Assembly: GCA_028554755.1 (NCBI GenBank)
Contig: JAPTOF010000012.1
Span: 1,258,501-1,322,500 of the forward strand
DNA: 64,000 bases
DNA from: Cordia subcordata
Taxonomy: Eukaryota; Streptophyta; Magnoliopsida; Boraginales; Cordiaceae
Reading direction: 5' to 3'
How positions within the stretch are numbered: the first letter of the stretch is position 1; each line of letters begins with the position of its first letter. The position numbers and the translations under genes were made by a program. Below the pieces are notes generated by a model. That model was not told where the DNA came from. It saw only the letters and a list, made by a program, of their open reading frames with translations, and ran no database searches. Shown here piece by piece: positions 20,876 through 34,178 of the stretch.

Positions 20876-21400
20876 GATTATTAAAGGGGTACTATCAAGG
20901 TATTCGAGATTTCGTTTAGTGCATGTTTATCGAGGGACAAATTAGTATGTTAATTGACTTATAAATTATTGGTTAACCCGTGAATTATAATATTAAGATT
21001 TGGATTATCTTGTTATCAGCCTTAGTATTTATGGAGAAAGATAACTAAAATGAGAATTATCTAGCTCATGTGAAATTACGAGATATTTCTTTAAAATAAA
21101 GTGTTTTGAAAAAATGTGTAGCATGAAAAGTTTTGAAGGGAAAATTTTTTAAAACATGGCACAATGTGACGCTTCAAAATTAGGAGAGAATCAAAATTTA
21201 GAATTAATGTTTTAATATACAAGCATAGAGAATTAATGTTTTAATATACAAGCATAGAAAATTAAAAGGCTACTGTTAGGTATTCGGAATTTCGTTTAGC
21301 ATATGTATATCAAGATTAGTATAAATAGTATGTTAATTGACTTATGAATTATTGGTTAACTCGTCAATTAGGATGTCAAGATCTAAATTATCTCGTTACC
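20876..21400. repeat. Diverged direct repeat upstream of FtsZ1
   Basis: About 140 bp at 20876-21020 recurs at about 21262-21400. Both carry 'ggtattcg.ga.tttcgtttag', 'gtatgttaattgactta' and 'attattggttaac'. Between them is a short tandem duplication, 'gaattaatgttttaatatacaagcatag' twice (about 21201-21258). The pair lies 250-770 bp before the FtsZ1 start and may sit in its promoter. Confidence 0.65.
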
Positions 21401-21645
21401 ACTCGGAAGAAGGATGACCGGAGCTTGAAATTTCGAGAAAATATCTCGTTAAAAACAGCACTTTCCATTGGACACAAAAAAACAAACTTCTAAGTCGATT
21501 CGCTCCTGACGAATCCAAACAGTAATGAAATATCTTCGTCTTTTTTCACACACGCTTCACTAACCCAAAAGACACACACACACAAACACAAACATTTTTA
21601 TTTGTGTGATTTTTTCTTCTCATTTTTGTTGTGGGTGTTGTGAAA

Positions 21646-24600
21646 ATGGCAATGCTGGCTTTTGCAAACCCAGCTGAGCTAACCACATCGCCTTCAACCT
21701 CAATTGCTTTCCACACGAAAAGTCTTCTTTGCCCTCCGTTGCCTTCAAAGGCGTCGTGTTTGGTTGCTCGCCGAGGAAAAAGCCTCCAACAACGGCGGCG
21801 TTTTGGCGTCTGCTGCACGTTCACGGCGATGGATTCTGCAAAGATTCAGGTGGTTGGTGTTGGTGGCGGAGGAAACAATGCCGTTAATCGCATGATTCAT
21901 GCGGGTCTCCAGGTGGATTTTTTCTTTTCTTTTCTTTTTTTTTTCTTTTTTTTTGAATCTTTAATCGTTGTGCCTTTCGTTAATTTTAATTATTTGTCGA
22001 AAGCTTACCATTTTAGTGGCAAAGGTAGTGTCTTTCTTTGATTTTATTACTTTTTTGGGTTTTGAAGAATTTGTGGTAATAAAGATGAAATTTTTAGTGT
22101 CAATGTAGAGCATTTAAATTATTTAGAAGCTCATTTTTCAACTTTTGTTAATTGTTATTTGGTAATGTATTCTTTTGTATGTGTAGTGGCATTTTTAGCT
22201 GCAATATTGGTAATTCCTGTGTGATGTGGAGTCTTCTATTATAATCTGTTCAGTTTTTGAGGCTAATGGATTAAATTAAGTACGTCAATACCGAAAATAG
22301 TACAATAGTTTCAGAAATTTAATAGAATCCATATGCACATGAACGTTTCAATTGATGTATTTTGGTGTCATTTCGAAAATCCTTCGGGCTTTGGCTGGCT
22401 ACCTAAACTTTTCATTAGTGAGCTGGAGTTGAAGGAGGGGAACGGATTAATAAGAATTTTTCGGTTGCTTCTGTTAATTTATGTAGCCTGGAATATGTTT
22501 TAGCTCCTTGTTTTGAGAACGTTTCAATTGATGTATTTTGGTGTCATTTCGAAAATCCTTCGGGCTTTGGCTGGCTACCTATACTTTTCATTAGTGAGCT
22601 GGAGTTGAAGGAGGGGAACGGATTAATAAGAATTTTTCGGTTGCTTCTGTTAATTTATGTAGCCTGGAATATGTTTGAGCTCCTTGTTTTGAGTCAGAGA
22701 ACTGGCAGATGAAATCTTAGTTTAGTTCTAAAGAAGACGAACAGTCTAGGTGCAGGAGTATGAACACTTAGATTATAAGTCCAACTAATTTATCCACTTA
22801 CCTGTGTGTGTTTGTGCATACATGTGCGTATATGTATAGAGAGAGAGATCATAAGCTGTATATTTTCAAGAAGCATCGTGTTTTCCCCATTACGTTGTAT
22901 ATGGTCTTTGTAGCTTGATGTAGTCCTTTCATCCTCAAGTATATTATCTGTACTAGACATGTGGCATGACGCTTTGATGCCTCGAGTTCCTTGTACTCTT
23001 TAGATCTTCATTTTCCATGATACGTCTTGCCTTGATTGTTAATTAATAGGGTGTTGACTTTTATGCGATAAACACGGATGCTCAAGCACTACTGCAATCA
23101 GCTGCTGAGAACCCACTTCAAATTGGAGAGCTTTTGACCCGTGGACTAGGTTCTCTCTCCCTCTCTCTTATACTCAGCACGTTTCACCTTGTCTTCTTCC
23201 AGAAATGACTGAATAATTCAGCCTTTAAACTCCATGTTGTTTCTTAGTGGTATTACCAAGTTATCAATCAGTAGTTTTCTGCACAGGAATAATATTTTAT
23301 TTTTAACTTTATCCCTTGCATTTGATTTTAGCACTTGCCGCAATGTAGGTACAGGAGGCAATCCACTCTTGGGAGAACAGGCAGCGGAGGAGTCAAAGGA
23401 AGCGATTGCAAATGCTCTTAAAGGATCAGATATGGTGTTCATTACAGCTGGTATGGGAGGTGGTACAGGGTCGGGAGCTGCTCCTGTAGTTGCCCAAATA
23501 TCAAAGGAAGCAGGTTATCTGACTGTTGGCGTGGTTACCTACCCATTCAGCTTTGAAGGGCGTAAAAGATCCTTGCAGGCAGGTGCCATCACATTTTACT
23601 TTAAAAGGAAAGGATTGAAATTTTCCTTTTGAGTTAATACCTTCTGATCTCTGTCTATATCTCCCAGTGCAAATCATGTCTGATTTTTGCTTAAACTAAT
23701 AATTACTCTTTCCCTCATTAATATTTTCACCTTCTAGTGGGCTCATGGTCTAAAAAAGCTTTTAACTCCTTTATGCCTTTTGCTTACTGTAAAAGTTAAG
23801 TTTTAGTTTAAAATTTTATGAAATATAATATTGGAAGATTAAACAAAAACAAATGATCAAACTTATGGTGGGTGACAATGGAAACGGAAAGATGTATTCT
23901 TTGTGTATAAAGAGTATGATAATGCAGTTAAAATACTTGCCTTTACCAGACATGGCATGCCTCTTACTTTATGCTTCCTCTATCACATGTAATGGCCCGT
24001 GTCAGATTTCCCACTTGATCTGTCAAAACGGGAAGATAAGAAAAAGAGAATAAAACTTTTTCATGGAATAATTATCAAACTTATTTTATTGCATTGTTGA
24101 AGTTGAAACATGTTAAAGTGAAGTCTATGTCATGAACTTCATTTTGTGGATTCTTAAGCTTCTCCCTCGCTGTTTCCTCAGGCTCTGGAGGCTATAGAAA
24201 AGCTTCAGAAAAATGTGGATACTCTTATTGTGATTCCTAATGATCGACTGCTGGATATCGCGGATGAGAATACCCCCCTTCAGGATGCTTTTCTTCTTGC
24301 TGATGATGTATTGTGTCAGGGTGTTCAAGGAATATCTGATATAATCACAGTGAGTATTTATTGAATATATTACTATCTTTCTGTGTGATTGCTGACTGTT
24401 CCTTTCCCAGCTTTCATAGAAGGTTTGCTTCATATATGATATCTTACTGTCTTAGGAATTAACCACAAAAGTCATTATTAAAGATTGTTGTGCAACATAA
24501 AGTGTTAGATGGGTGGCCTGGATATAAAATAAATTCAAACAAGACAATGACGTGACTATTGCTGCAGTACCTGGCAACATGCCAAGATGGTTGAAGATAA

Positions 24601-25696
24601 CCATACTAAGGAAACATTAATTTATACACTTCAATATCAGCTTCCTTCAACCTATAGTTGATTTAGTTGTGATTATTACCCACCAGGGTCAATATGAATT
24701 TCCCTTTTCATATGAGTGTCAATACTTCTGTAACAACTCTCTTATTTCTCGCTAGTGGAGTCTCGGCTAAGCTCTTTCTTGAGATGTGCTTGCAGTGCTT
24801 TCCATGCTTGGCACATTTATTACAGCATTAAATTAGCACGGGCCATATCTGCAATTTTTCTGCAGATACCGGGGCTAGTAAATGTAGATTTTGCAGATGT
24901 GAAGGCAGTCATGAAAGATTCAGGGACTGCTATGCTTGGAGTTGGAGTTTCATCCAGCAAGAATCGTGCTGAGGAAGCTGCTGAACAGGCAACCCTGGCT
25001 CCTTTGATTGGCTCATCAATCCAATCTGCTACTGGAGTTGTGTATAATATTACAGGAGGGAAAGACATTACTTTGCAGGAAGTGAATAGGGTGTCTCAGG
25101 TGCTCCATTCTTTCATCTCTCTTTCAGTTTAAACGGCATTTTGAGGCATCCAATGTTCTTCATTGTTCACCACAAAGTAACATCCACTGCAATTACCAAG
25201 TAGTCAAATAACACCACATTTCTTCTGTCTGTCTGTCTCTCTCTACACACACACACATCTCTAATCATCAGTCAGTGTTAGAAGATACCTTACATGTGAT
25301 ATTTCAGCATCTTGGGAGCTTTATATTTGGTTAATAAACGCTTTCCGTTATGGAAATAGAAATTAGAACGTGTCTGCAGTATCTGGTTGCTTCTTCAAAC
25401 ACCTACATCTTTCTCCCATCACATTTCAGGTTGTTACAAGTTTAGCCGATCCTTCTGCTAACATTATATTTGGTGCCGTCGTGGATGAACGGTACAATGG
25501 GGAGATCCATGTGACAATTATTGCAACCGGTTTCACACAGTCATTTCAGAAGACCCTTCTAAGTGACCCAAGGGGAGCAAAGCTTTCTCAGAAAGGGTCA
25601 GGAGACTCAGAAAACGCAAAATCGCCTGTCGCACTTAACTCTGCTAATTCCACCCCCTCAGTCTCAAAGCCACCACCTAGGAGGCTCTTCTTCTAG
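21646..25696 (+). CDS. FTSZ1: Chloroplast division protein FtsZ1 (tubulin-like GTPase), 421 aa
   Basis: This nucleus-encoded plastid protein polymerises into the stromal Z ring. Exons: 21646-21912, 23050-23149, 23349-23578, 24182-24349, 24866-25099, 25430-25696. They join in phase. I use the ATG at 21646; the upstream frame has no earlier ATG. Residues 1 to about 65 are Ser/Ala/Arg-rich and look like a transit peptide. The GTPase core starts at [17 protein letters not shown]. The tubulin signature GGGTGSG is at residues 159-165. The T7 catalytic loop NVDFADV is at 261-267, with Asp263 and Asp266. The C-terminus ends PPPRRLFF, as in plant FtsZ1, and lacks the FtsZ2-type core motif that binds ARC6. 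Intron 3 has a GC donor (CAG|gcaggt at 23579). Intron 1 contains a recent 176-bp tandem duplication. Confidence 0.96.
22341..22692. repeat. 176-bp tandem duplication in FtsZ1 intron 1
   Basis: The unit starting 'gaacgtttcaattgatg' occurs at 22341-22516 and again at 22517-22692, with only about two differences (a/t near 22413 and 22589; t/g near the end). The near identity points to a recent event. Confidence 0.95.
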
Positions 25697-26256
25697 CAGC
25701 TTTGTATTTCACCTTCATTTCTTTTTTCCCCCTTTTTCTGTTACTTTTCCCGGAAGAAGCTGAAATAATGTTGGATGAGGTTGTAATAATCTGAATATTT
25801 TCTTTATCCGATGTGTCATATTCTTTTTGGGCGCTTTCCACTTCCAGGGTTCACAATTTTGTTGAGTTGGTATATATACACATTCAATCAGGAAATGAGC
25901 CACCAGTCATTACAATAGCTTTAGCTAATAAGTTGATCCAACTAGTTAAAAGATCAATACACGAATTTTTTACGGAAATTAGATAAATCATTTCAGACCA
26001 GTTAATTTGTCTTAAAAGAGCGGTCTTAAACCTATAAAAATGTAATTTGTATATCAAAATCACGGTTTCAGGAGAATCAGCCGACAGAATAACATCTGAA
26101 AAATCTGCACGTGAGTGATAAACTACAATGATGCTTTGAAGAGACTACATACAGGCAGCAATTAGCGACAGCACTGTTCAATCCCCATGATCTGCTTAGA
26201 AGCATGAGATAGTCATGAGTGCTTTACCAAGTTGTTTTCTGGACGACCTTTAAGGA
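25697..26256. other. Short convergent spacer between FtsZ1 and TAF6
   Basis: The 560 bp hold both 3' ends. A T-rich tract follows the FtsZ1 stop, and the opposite strand would carry the TAF6 3' UTR. No gene of its own. Confidence 0.6.
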
Positions 26257-29200
26257 TCACAGGAACAATGACAATTCAGGTGCGGGTACAAAGGAGAAGA
26301 TGCTTTCCCCAAAATACTCGTAGAGCAACGGCAACAATCGCGCAGCTTCCATATCTTCCTTCCATGCTTGCTCAAGAACAGCTGAAGTCTTATGACCCTG
26401 ACCACCGACCATTTCCTTCCTGCCACTGATTCCTGGCACAATCTCATTTGATACTGCTCGTGACACCAATGGTAAGCCACCATCAGTAACCCCTACCCCT
26501 AGACTTGTACCATATCCACCACTTGTTCCTTGCATGTCTACAGGCACAGCGTTTGTTGGTATTGCACCACTTGAACCATCAGCAGCTAACCTTTTAAGAG
26601 GTGGCTGTTGCATCATGTTGTCCATGCTCGCTCTTCGTTTATCTAGATTCATTGGAAACAATCATGAGGAAGAGTTGAAATAGATAAAGAATGAAATGGA
26701 ACATGGGAAGAACTGATGTTCACTAAAAGTATTAGTAAGGTCAAGAATCTCAAGCAGATAATAGAATATACATTCTCACAGATATAGCATGATTAGTTTT
26801 AGCTAGTACTTACACCTGGAGAAAATGTCAAATTACGAGCTCTTTTACTCAAGAGGACAATCACTTCACACGTGCTGATGTTCATCAAGACATTTAACAG
26901 ATTGGGATCAATTCCAAACTATGAAATTAATTTTTACATATCCTGCACTCTATGATCATTTCAAAACACAACTACTGATACAAACTTCTATTAGTAGGCT
27001 GCAAGTAGAATGTCATTATGTCAAAGGGATATTTTGAATCTTACCCCCCATCCCCCTCACCCCAGAACAGGAAAATGGGGGAGAGAGAAAGAGTAAGATG
27101 GCCTAAAACTATCAGCAAACTTTTAACTTTCTTTTCATTTTAATCAACCCACCTTCTCATGCGATTTGCATTAATCAATATCTTACTAAACAAGAAGAAG
27201 AAGCTTCGCCAGAGCCAATACATGAGACCCAACCAAAAACCTGTCTTGTTGGCCTTATTAATCAACACAAACAGTTCCAGATGATTCCCAGGTGAATATT
27301 AAGTAAGCAACATATGGTTTAGTATAGTTTCACAAGAAGCACTTACTAAAATGAGGAGGAATGAACTTATTTAGGACGGAAAAAATAGAGTAGAAGAAAA
27401 TAAGGCGATAGATTACAAGCACAACCTAACACTCAAGGAATGCAATATACTTGTTTTGTTGAAAGGCAAAAAGAGATAGTACAATCTAAGCCATACTTGA
27501 CATTGTAGACACAACTTTCGCATTACTCCTCCAGATGGCACGTGCTGGTGGAGAGAGCAAAGTTGGAAGCATCTTGAGCCGATCATACATGCACAGACCA
27601 GCTGCCCGCTGTAGAGTGCATATTTGCATTAGATGGATTACCCAGAGCAAGTACAAAACTTAAGGCAGGGGCAACAAAAGCAAAATTGAGTACCATGAAA
27701 CTAGTTAGAATCACTCATCTTAACATGAGAATGACATCATAAGCTCATAGTTGCAGTACATAAAGACTTACCATCAAGGCCCCATAAACACACCAGGCTT
27801 CATGCCTTTTCATCTCATTCTTTTGCTTCTCCAGTTGCATCTCTGGCTCTAAAAGCCGCAAATAAGGCTCAAGATTAGGAAGCAAAAGGAGGCGAACCTA
27901 AACACGATCAGAAGCATCACCATCCATAAACATCAAATCTGTTGCTGCAAGTTAAACAATTAGAAAAGGAGACAATAAGGATTATACCACACTAGGCCCA
28001 AGGGCTGCTAGCCCTTGAATCGCACCATAATGCTGTGGCAATGCTTTAGTTGGATCCATAAAAGCATGCAGCAAAGTCCTTGTTACACGTGGTTGGAGAT
28101 TGTGGTAAACATGCCCATATCTGCAGAAGATAAATTTTCTTTAGTATTAAAGGTGCATATGCATAGCCCAGCCAAAAAAAGGGGGCTATGCATAGGAAGA
28201 TAATGTACTTCAAATCCAATCTTGTTTTCAAGCAGATTTTTCAACAGCATGCCTATATATCGAGCACCTCTAGATATAGTCCATATATTGAGACAGGCAA
28301 TGGAATTGACTCGATATATAATCAGATAAATGATAAACCCACAAGCCGCTATGTGCAGAGTTCCGGCACACTCAAAAGGTAGGCTGTGACTCATCTTTTG
28401 ATAATATTCTTCTATCAGATACAAATTAGTACAAAGTTCAGTCATCTAAGTGTAATATGACAATATGACTAATTTGCCAATATAAAACATCAAAACTAAC
28501 TTTGACCAGCTGGCTACACTTCTAACTACAAACTTCAAGCGTGATTAACTACAAGTGTCAGCCATTTTAATGAACCTAGCTCTAGCTTTTGGAGCTATTC
28601 AGTACCTTCCACAGACATGCAACTCCTTTCCATCCAGTATGAGACATTAAAAAATCTTAACTACATACGAAAGTTATCAGTCTGCAACTTTGTTTCTCCA
28701 TAACAGCAGTTCCATAAATTTCCAGTAAAAATCTGGAACCATATTTACTGTTACCTTCTTTTCATTCTAAACCTTTTTAAAAAAGATACATGCAAATAAA
28801 GAAACCTTACCTCTTGCATACTAAGGCAACCAGGTTAGCTGTGAAATTCCTAAGCTCCCAATGATTGTCAGAAAGCCTATTTCCCAACCTTTTTGCAACT
28901 AGGCACGTCATGACAGAGGGCATCAATTGGTGGAGCTGAGGAATACAAAAGGTGAGGGGAAAGAGCTTATCAAATAGAAGTTTAAAAGTTGAGGTAAGCT
29001 AAATCAACATAGTGCAATTAAGACTCTGTGGATCACGATAGTCATCAATTCTTTTTTTCTTTCCCCACAGTCATCATCCATTGCATCCCTTAAGTATAAA
29101 GCATCAATTAAGACAGCTAACTTACGTAAGGTTCAATGTGTATATGTGGATTCTGAAGCAGGCTCCAAACTAGCCGCATCAAAGCAAAAAGGAGACTGAA

Positions 29201-31283
29201 ATTATTTAAATTCCGAGAAACCTGACATGATTGCAAAAGATGAAGTTAGATCAGTAGCCTGAAGTATGCTCCATCAAACAAATGGGACTTATCGAAGAAT
29301 TACCTCATCGGCCACAAAATAGGTAAAATAAGGAACTAGAGGATGGAGCCCTGAGTCAGTCGACAAGCTCACAAGTGCTTGTTTGAAGAGAACAGAATTG
29401 GATCTGCTTACAGTAAGTTCAGTTATCTTCTCAAAATAAAGCTGCAACATCACCAAGATGTATCAGATACACTCCATATCAAGATGCCAAAGGGGATAAC
29501 AATCGACATTAAGTCCACTGGCAGAACCTGAAGTTCACGAGAGAGTACATGCTTGACGGGTAATTTAATGTCAACTGGTACTCCATCTTCTCTGTACTCT
29601 GATTTTCTGGTATCAGGAGGTGCAGTAAGTGCTACATTTGCATGGACACCATAGGCCAAAGCATTAGCATAAAGGCAAACAAAATCAACCATATATTAAA
29701 TTGAACCAATTGATTTATGTGGGGCATTTTAAAAAGTTCAACAGTGACTGACAACTTATATATTAGAGATTATATAAAGACAAAAAGATGTGAATAAATC
29801 TAATTTCACAAGATCAACCCTTTACCATCTTTGCACTCAGATTAGTTTGTGGAAACCACTTAATGATAAATACCTTCGAGGGGAGGGTTTTCGGGAATGG
29901 CAGGTTGGACTCCTTCAATAGCCAACCAGTGTGTGACAACAGCAGTATCCAGTGGTGCTTTCGGTAGAGGCGCTTCAATCACCTGGAACACATCAACAAA
30001 ACATACCACAAACAATTCAAAACTACTAAATGAATAGGAAACTCCAAAACCTTACTCGAATTGAGATATGACTTACTTCTTTAAATTCAACATCTTTTTC
30101 TTCTATGTAAAACAAATCCTTATGGCCAGCAGCTCTTTTGAACCTCAATGGATCCCCAGAAGCAAATCCATATATTGGCTAAACCAAAAAGAACACAGAA
30201 AAAAAAAACTAAAGAAAATAAAAAATCATACACAGGTACAGTATAGATTTGTAATAAACTCAAATCTTAGCTGAAGTATAATTATGGAAAAGATTAAATT
30301 TACTCTAACAGAACCAATTTTGCAGTTAATAATACAAGGGAAAAAAACAGCAAATAAATCAGTAAAGGAAAAAGCAAGTATTAACAAGCATTGAAAACGA
30401 AAACATAAAAAATGTTTTCTCTAGTATGTATGCAAGCAAACTGCAAGAAACTCCGTCTATTTCGCAAAAGTTGCAGAGCTATAGTACCACAATTATCTAA
30501 TAACACCATATGAGATGTAAAGTAAGGTTCACTGCGTTTGTGTCAGGTTACAAACTACAGTGGCAGGCATCTAATGTGCTACTTTAGTAAGATATAGAAC
30601 AGTGCTGAGGAAATTGGGCTTACTGTCCCTAGCCAGCTTATTAGATCAATTAAGGTAAGCTTAATGCGAAACTTGCATCGTCAACAAACACCAAAAGATT
30701 GTGGCTCATTGGCCCTGCATCGAGTTATCAGATTACTTATTGCTGCACACGGTTTATGTGCAACTCAGTATCAGCACAAGCTCTAACACGCAACTTGATG
30801 GAGGATTATACCCTTTAGAATAAATATGCTTACAGAATTAATAAGAATTAATATGCAGTAAAAACCAAAAAAATCATAAAAATCTAGAAACTTGAAGAAA
30901 TGATACCTCAACGTTTCTTAAGCTAAGCGCACTATCAACATCGTCAACTGTCAATGTAGTCCTCTTCGAATGTCGCATACATTTAATAGCTTCCTATAAT
31001 CAAAATTCATTCACATATAATCATACAAGTTTAAAAAGAACAAACTTAAATAAAATATCAAGAAAATTGAGCATAATTTAGCTAAAAATGAAAAACAAAA
31101 AAAACAAATTTGCTGCAATAATTTGAGAAAATAAGCATAATTGAGCTAAAACATTACCTGCATAATTTCGCGAACGCGGTACTCAACATCGGAAGCGAGA
31201 GCCGGCAAAACATCGGGAGACAAATTACTAATGCCTATGCTTTGTGCTATCACTTCTATGGTTTCTTTTGGTACTATGCTCAT
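26257..31283 (-). CDS. TAF6: TFIID subunit 6 (TAF6), 12 exons, 547 aa
   Basis: This is a component of TFIID, and of SAGA-type complexes, that pairs with TAF9 through a histone fold. Exons on the minus strand: 31283-31158, 30993-30907, 30178-30077, 29982-29874, 29631-29528, 29441-29304, 29221-29126, 28935-28811, 28120-27988, 27897-27772, 27608-27497, 26642-26257. All are GT-AG and close in frame. The histone fold spans residues 1-71 ([18 protein letters not shown] ... [16 protein letters not shown]). The linker [21 protein letters not shown] follows. The TAF6C HEAT-repeat region starts at [12 protein letters not shown] and includes [15 protein letters not shown] and the conserved [13 protein letters not shown]. 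The tail (about 420-547) is disordered and ends [19 protein letters not shown]...LSLFL, as in plant TAF6. Length matches the plant family. Confidence 0.96.
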
Positions 31284-32278
31284 ATTTTTCCTTATTTTCT
31301 AATTTTTCTATTAACTGCTGAAAATATATCCATACGTATAAATTTATATGCTTGTCTTCTCAAAAAGATTTCTATTTATGAATTCTTAAAGGTTTCTTTT
31401 TTCAGAATTTAGGGTTTTATTGGGCGATTTGGATGGCGTAGTAATATAGTTCGTGAGAGTGAAGATTGCATAAGACGAGCTGTTGTTTGGGCTTCTTTAT
31501 GGGCTCCATTCACTCTATAATCTGGGCCGGATTGGGCTAGAGATGTTGTCGTCTGGTCCATTGGGTGTGACATGGATTGACCCGATATTGAACACAACTT
31601 CTGTATAAAATATTCGACGAAATTGAAAAAAAAAAATTATATATCCAGTTTTGCTGAAAAAAATTATTGTTATATTGTAGCGGCTTCGCCTATAAGTAGA
31701 ACAATACAAGTTTTCCTCTCGGAAAGCACACTTGTTGAAAGATTTTTCCTTTATGTCCAATAAAAATTATTTTTTTAAGTTCAATATAACTTATAAATAC
31801 CTTAACTCAAATCAAAATTAAAAAAAAAATAATGTAATAATATAATAACTTTTTATAGTTGATTAAAAAAGACGTTTGTAAAGGAAAAATGACAACAAAC
31901 CACATTTTTATAAGTCGTGAAATGGTGCAACAACGGTGCCATCCAAGTTGTGGCATTTGTGGTTTTGAAAGGTATGGCATGTTTATATTTTCTACTAAAA
32001 TGGAAAAAAGAAATTATATTTATTTGAGTTGTGCTTTAATCTCTTTCTATTAAATTTTTCAATGGTAACAAATTGAATGACTTGAATAAAATCATTTCAA
32101 AAAATTAATGATCCTTTCAAAGGTAAAAACAATTTAATGGTCCATAAAAATGACGAACAAATCCATTGGGCAAATCAATTAAAAAAAGAAAATAAAATTA
32201 GTCAAAATTCTGCCTCAGAAAAAAAAAATCTAAAAATAAAATGAACCAACCCTAAAAAATTAAAAATTAAAAAGAAAT
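31284..32278. promoter_or_regulatory. TAF6 upstream region and spacer
   Basis: On the TAF6 (minus) strand, GCCCA/GGCCC motifs occur at about 31484-31535 ('tgggcttc', 'atgggctcc', 'ctgggccggattgggct'), consistent with plant site II promoter elements. The rest is AT-rich with no gene. Confidence 0.5.
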
Positions 32279-33610
32279 TGCTCTAACCGTAAATTGGAGT
32301 AGCTCTTTTTATTTTAAAAATAAAAGCAATATACTATAATCAAAAACAATGAAGACAACGGCTAAGCATATAATTAAGGAAACATATCAATCAGAGATTT
32401 TCAATCAATAAAATTCTAGCAAATCTGGTTCCAATTTTGTAGGCATAAATTAAGTATTTTATTTTTGTTAATTTTAACATTGCCATTTTCTAGAAGTTGT
32501 GGAACCTTAACATTTGATAACTACTATATCCTCTCCTTAATTTTCCGACCTAACAACAAGTAAAATTTTACCATCCTTGATCATTGTTAGCCATTTAAAT
32601 CAAGAGCAACGAGTATATGTAGTCTTTTTCATGGGTGTAGCATTTTAGGATTAGGATATTCTCAGACAAGGATCCTCTCCTAACTCTATTTTAATCTTAA
32701 CCTTCTAATTTATCTCAATCATGTATTTTATATGTCATCAAATATTCACCATTGATTTAATCAGAGAGGAGTGAGAAGATAGGAAAGAAAATTTATTTTT
32801 TGGCAAGGATAGGATATTTAAATCAATAGTGAAGATTTGTTAATATATGAAATACATAGATAAGATTTTAAGTTAGAAGATTATGACAAAATAGGAATTA
32901 GACGAAGATCCTCGTCCAATATTCTCATATTAGATGTTCTCTCATATTTTACCTCTTAAAATTACATTAATATTTAATTAATATAAAAAATTATTATTTT
33001 GAGTTATTCTCATATTAAATTTATTATTATTAGTTTCAGGGGTTGGTAATATAATGTAAGCAGTAAATTTATATATATATCTATATATATATATATAAAG
33101 TTATTGAATTAATCTTAATATCAATTGCACTCGTTAGGAAAATTGTAAAATATTTATCATGCATATTAAAAATCTCGAGCCCTAACCGAAAGGAGTAGAT
33201 CCTTTTATTTTAAGAGTAAAAGCAAGATAATATAATCAAAATCAATGAAAAGAATGGCTAAAAGTTAAGTAAACATATCAAACCAACAAATTTCAATTAA
33301 TAAAAGTTCTAGTGAATTGGTTGTTCCAATTTTGTAGGCTGAAACTAAGTATTCTATTTTTGTTATTTTAGCATTACCTTTTTAAGAAGTTGGGGAAACT
33401 AACGTTGATAACTCACATATCCTGTCCTTAATTTTCCGACCAAGAAACGAGTATTTATCCTCCTCCATCATTGTTAGCGGTTTAGATCGAGAGCACGTTT
33501 ATATGTAGTTTTTTTTTTTTTTTTACAAGCGTAATATTTTACCCATTAAAATTATATTAATATAAAATTTTACTATTTTGAATTATTTTCATATCAAATT
33601 TATTATTTTT
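32279..33610. repeat. Diverged direct duplication of a non-coding block
   Basis: About 370 bp at 32279-32655, continuing at 32928-33025, matches 33178-33610. Shared landmarks include 'ttccaattttgtaggc', 'ccttaattttccgacc' and 'catcattgttagc'. Removing the MITE at 32665-32918 aligns the two copies, so the duplication probably predates that insertion. No coding similarity. Confidence 0.75.
32665..32918. mobile_element. Mutator-like MITE, 254 bp, 9-bp TSD
   Basis: The element has two long inverted arms of about 95 bp, from GACAAGGATCCTC... and the inverse of ...GATCCTCGTCC. A perfect 9-bp direct repeat, ATATTCTCA, flanks it (32656-32664 and 32919-32927). Long terminal inverted repeats with a 9-bp duplication are typical of Mutator-like elements. 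It interrupts one copy of the local duplication, and the RNA could fold into a near-complete hairpin. Confidence 0.8.
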
Positions 33611-34178
33611 TTATTTTTCTTATTTTTAAAACTTAGGTTATATTTAATATGAAATAATTAAAAAGGTAATTTTTATGTACATATTTAGAGCCATCATTTA
33701 ATTAACCTCAGCAGTATGCAATAGCTCCTATTAAAAAATTTGTAAATTTTTTATCATGCATATAAATTTGATATTCAATATTAAATAAACAAATGTTATA
33801 ATACCAATTAAAGCATCATGAAAGGTCAAATGATGACATAAAGACTGATTAAATTACTCATTGTCCAAATGTAATATTCTAACAATAACTTATAAAAAGC
33901 TCGCCAGAGTTTTGGTAAGTCAATCTTTACCATTTCAATTGCGTTCTAGACATGGAAAAGTGAAGCCGAAGAGAATATTCTTTCACTTTTTATTGCATGT
34001 ATTCTGATTTGCATGGAATCTTTCCTTCTTGTAGCTCTCCATCGTTATGGAAGCTCCTTTCAAGCATGGTGCTTATTCACAATAAATAAGCCTTTTTCTC
34101 CTTTGCACAATAGCATCAAGAAAATCATAAGAAAGTTACAGGAAAAAGAAAAAAAGAAAAATATAGAGAAAGAGAGAA

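Noticed and set aside
23234..23348. Open reading upstream of FtsZ1 exon 3 in the same frame
   Set aside because: This is intron read-through. The conserved FtsZ sequence starts exactly after the acceptor at 23348.
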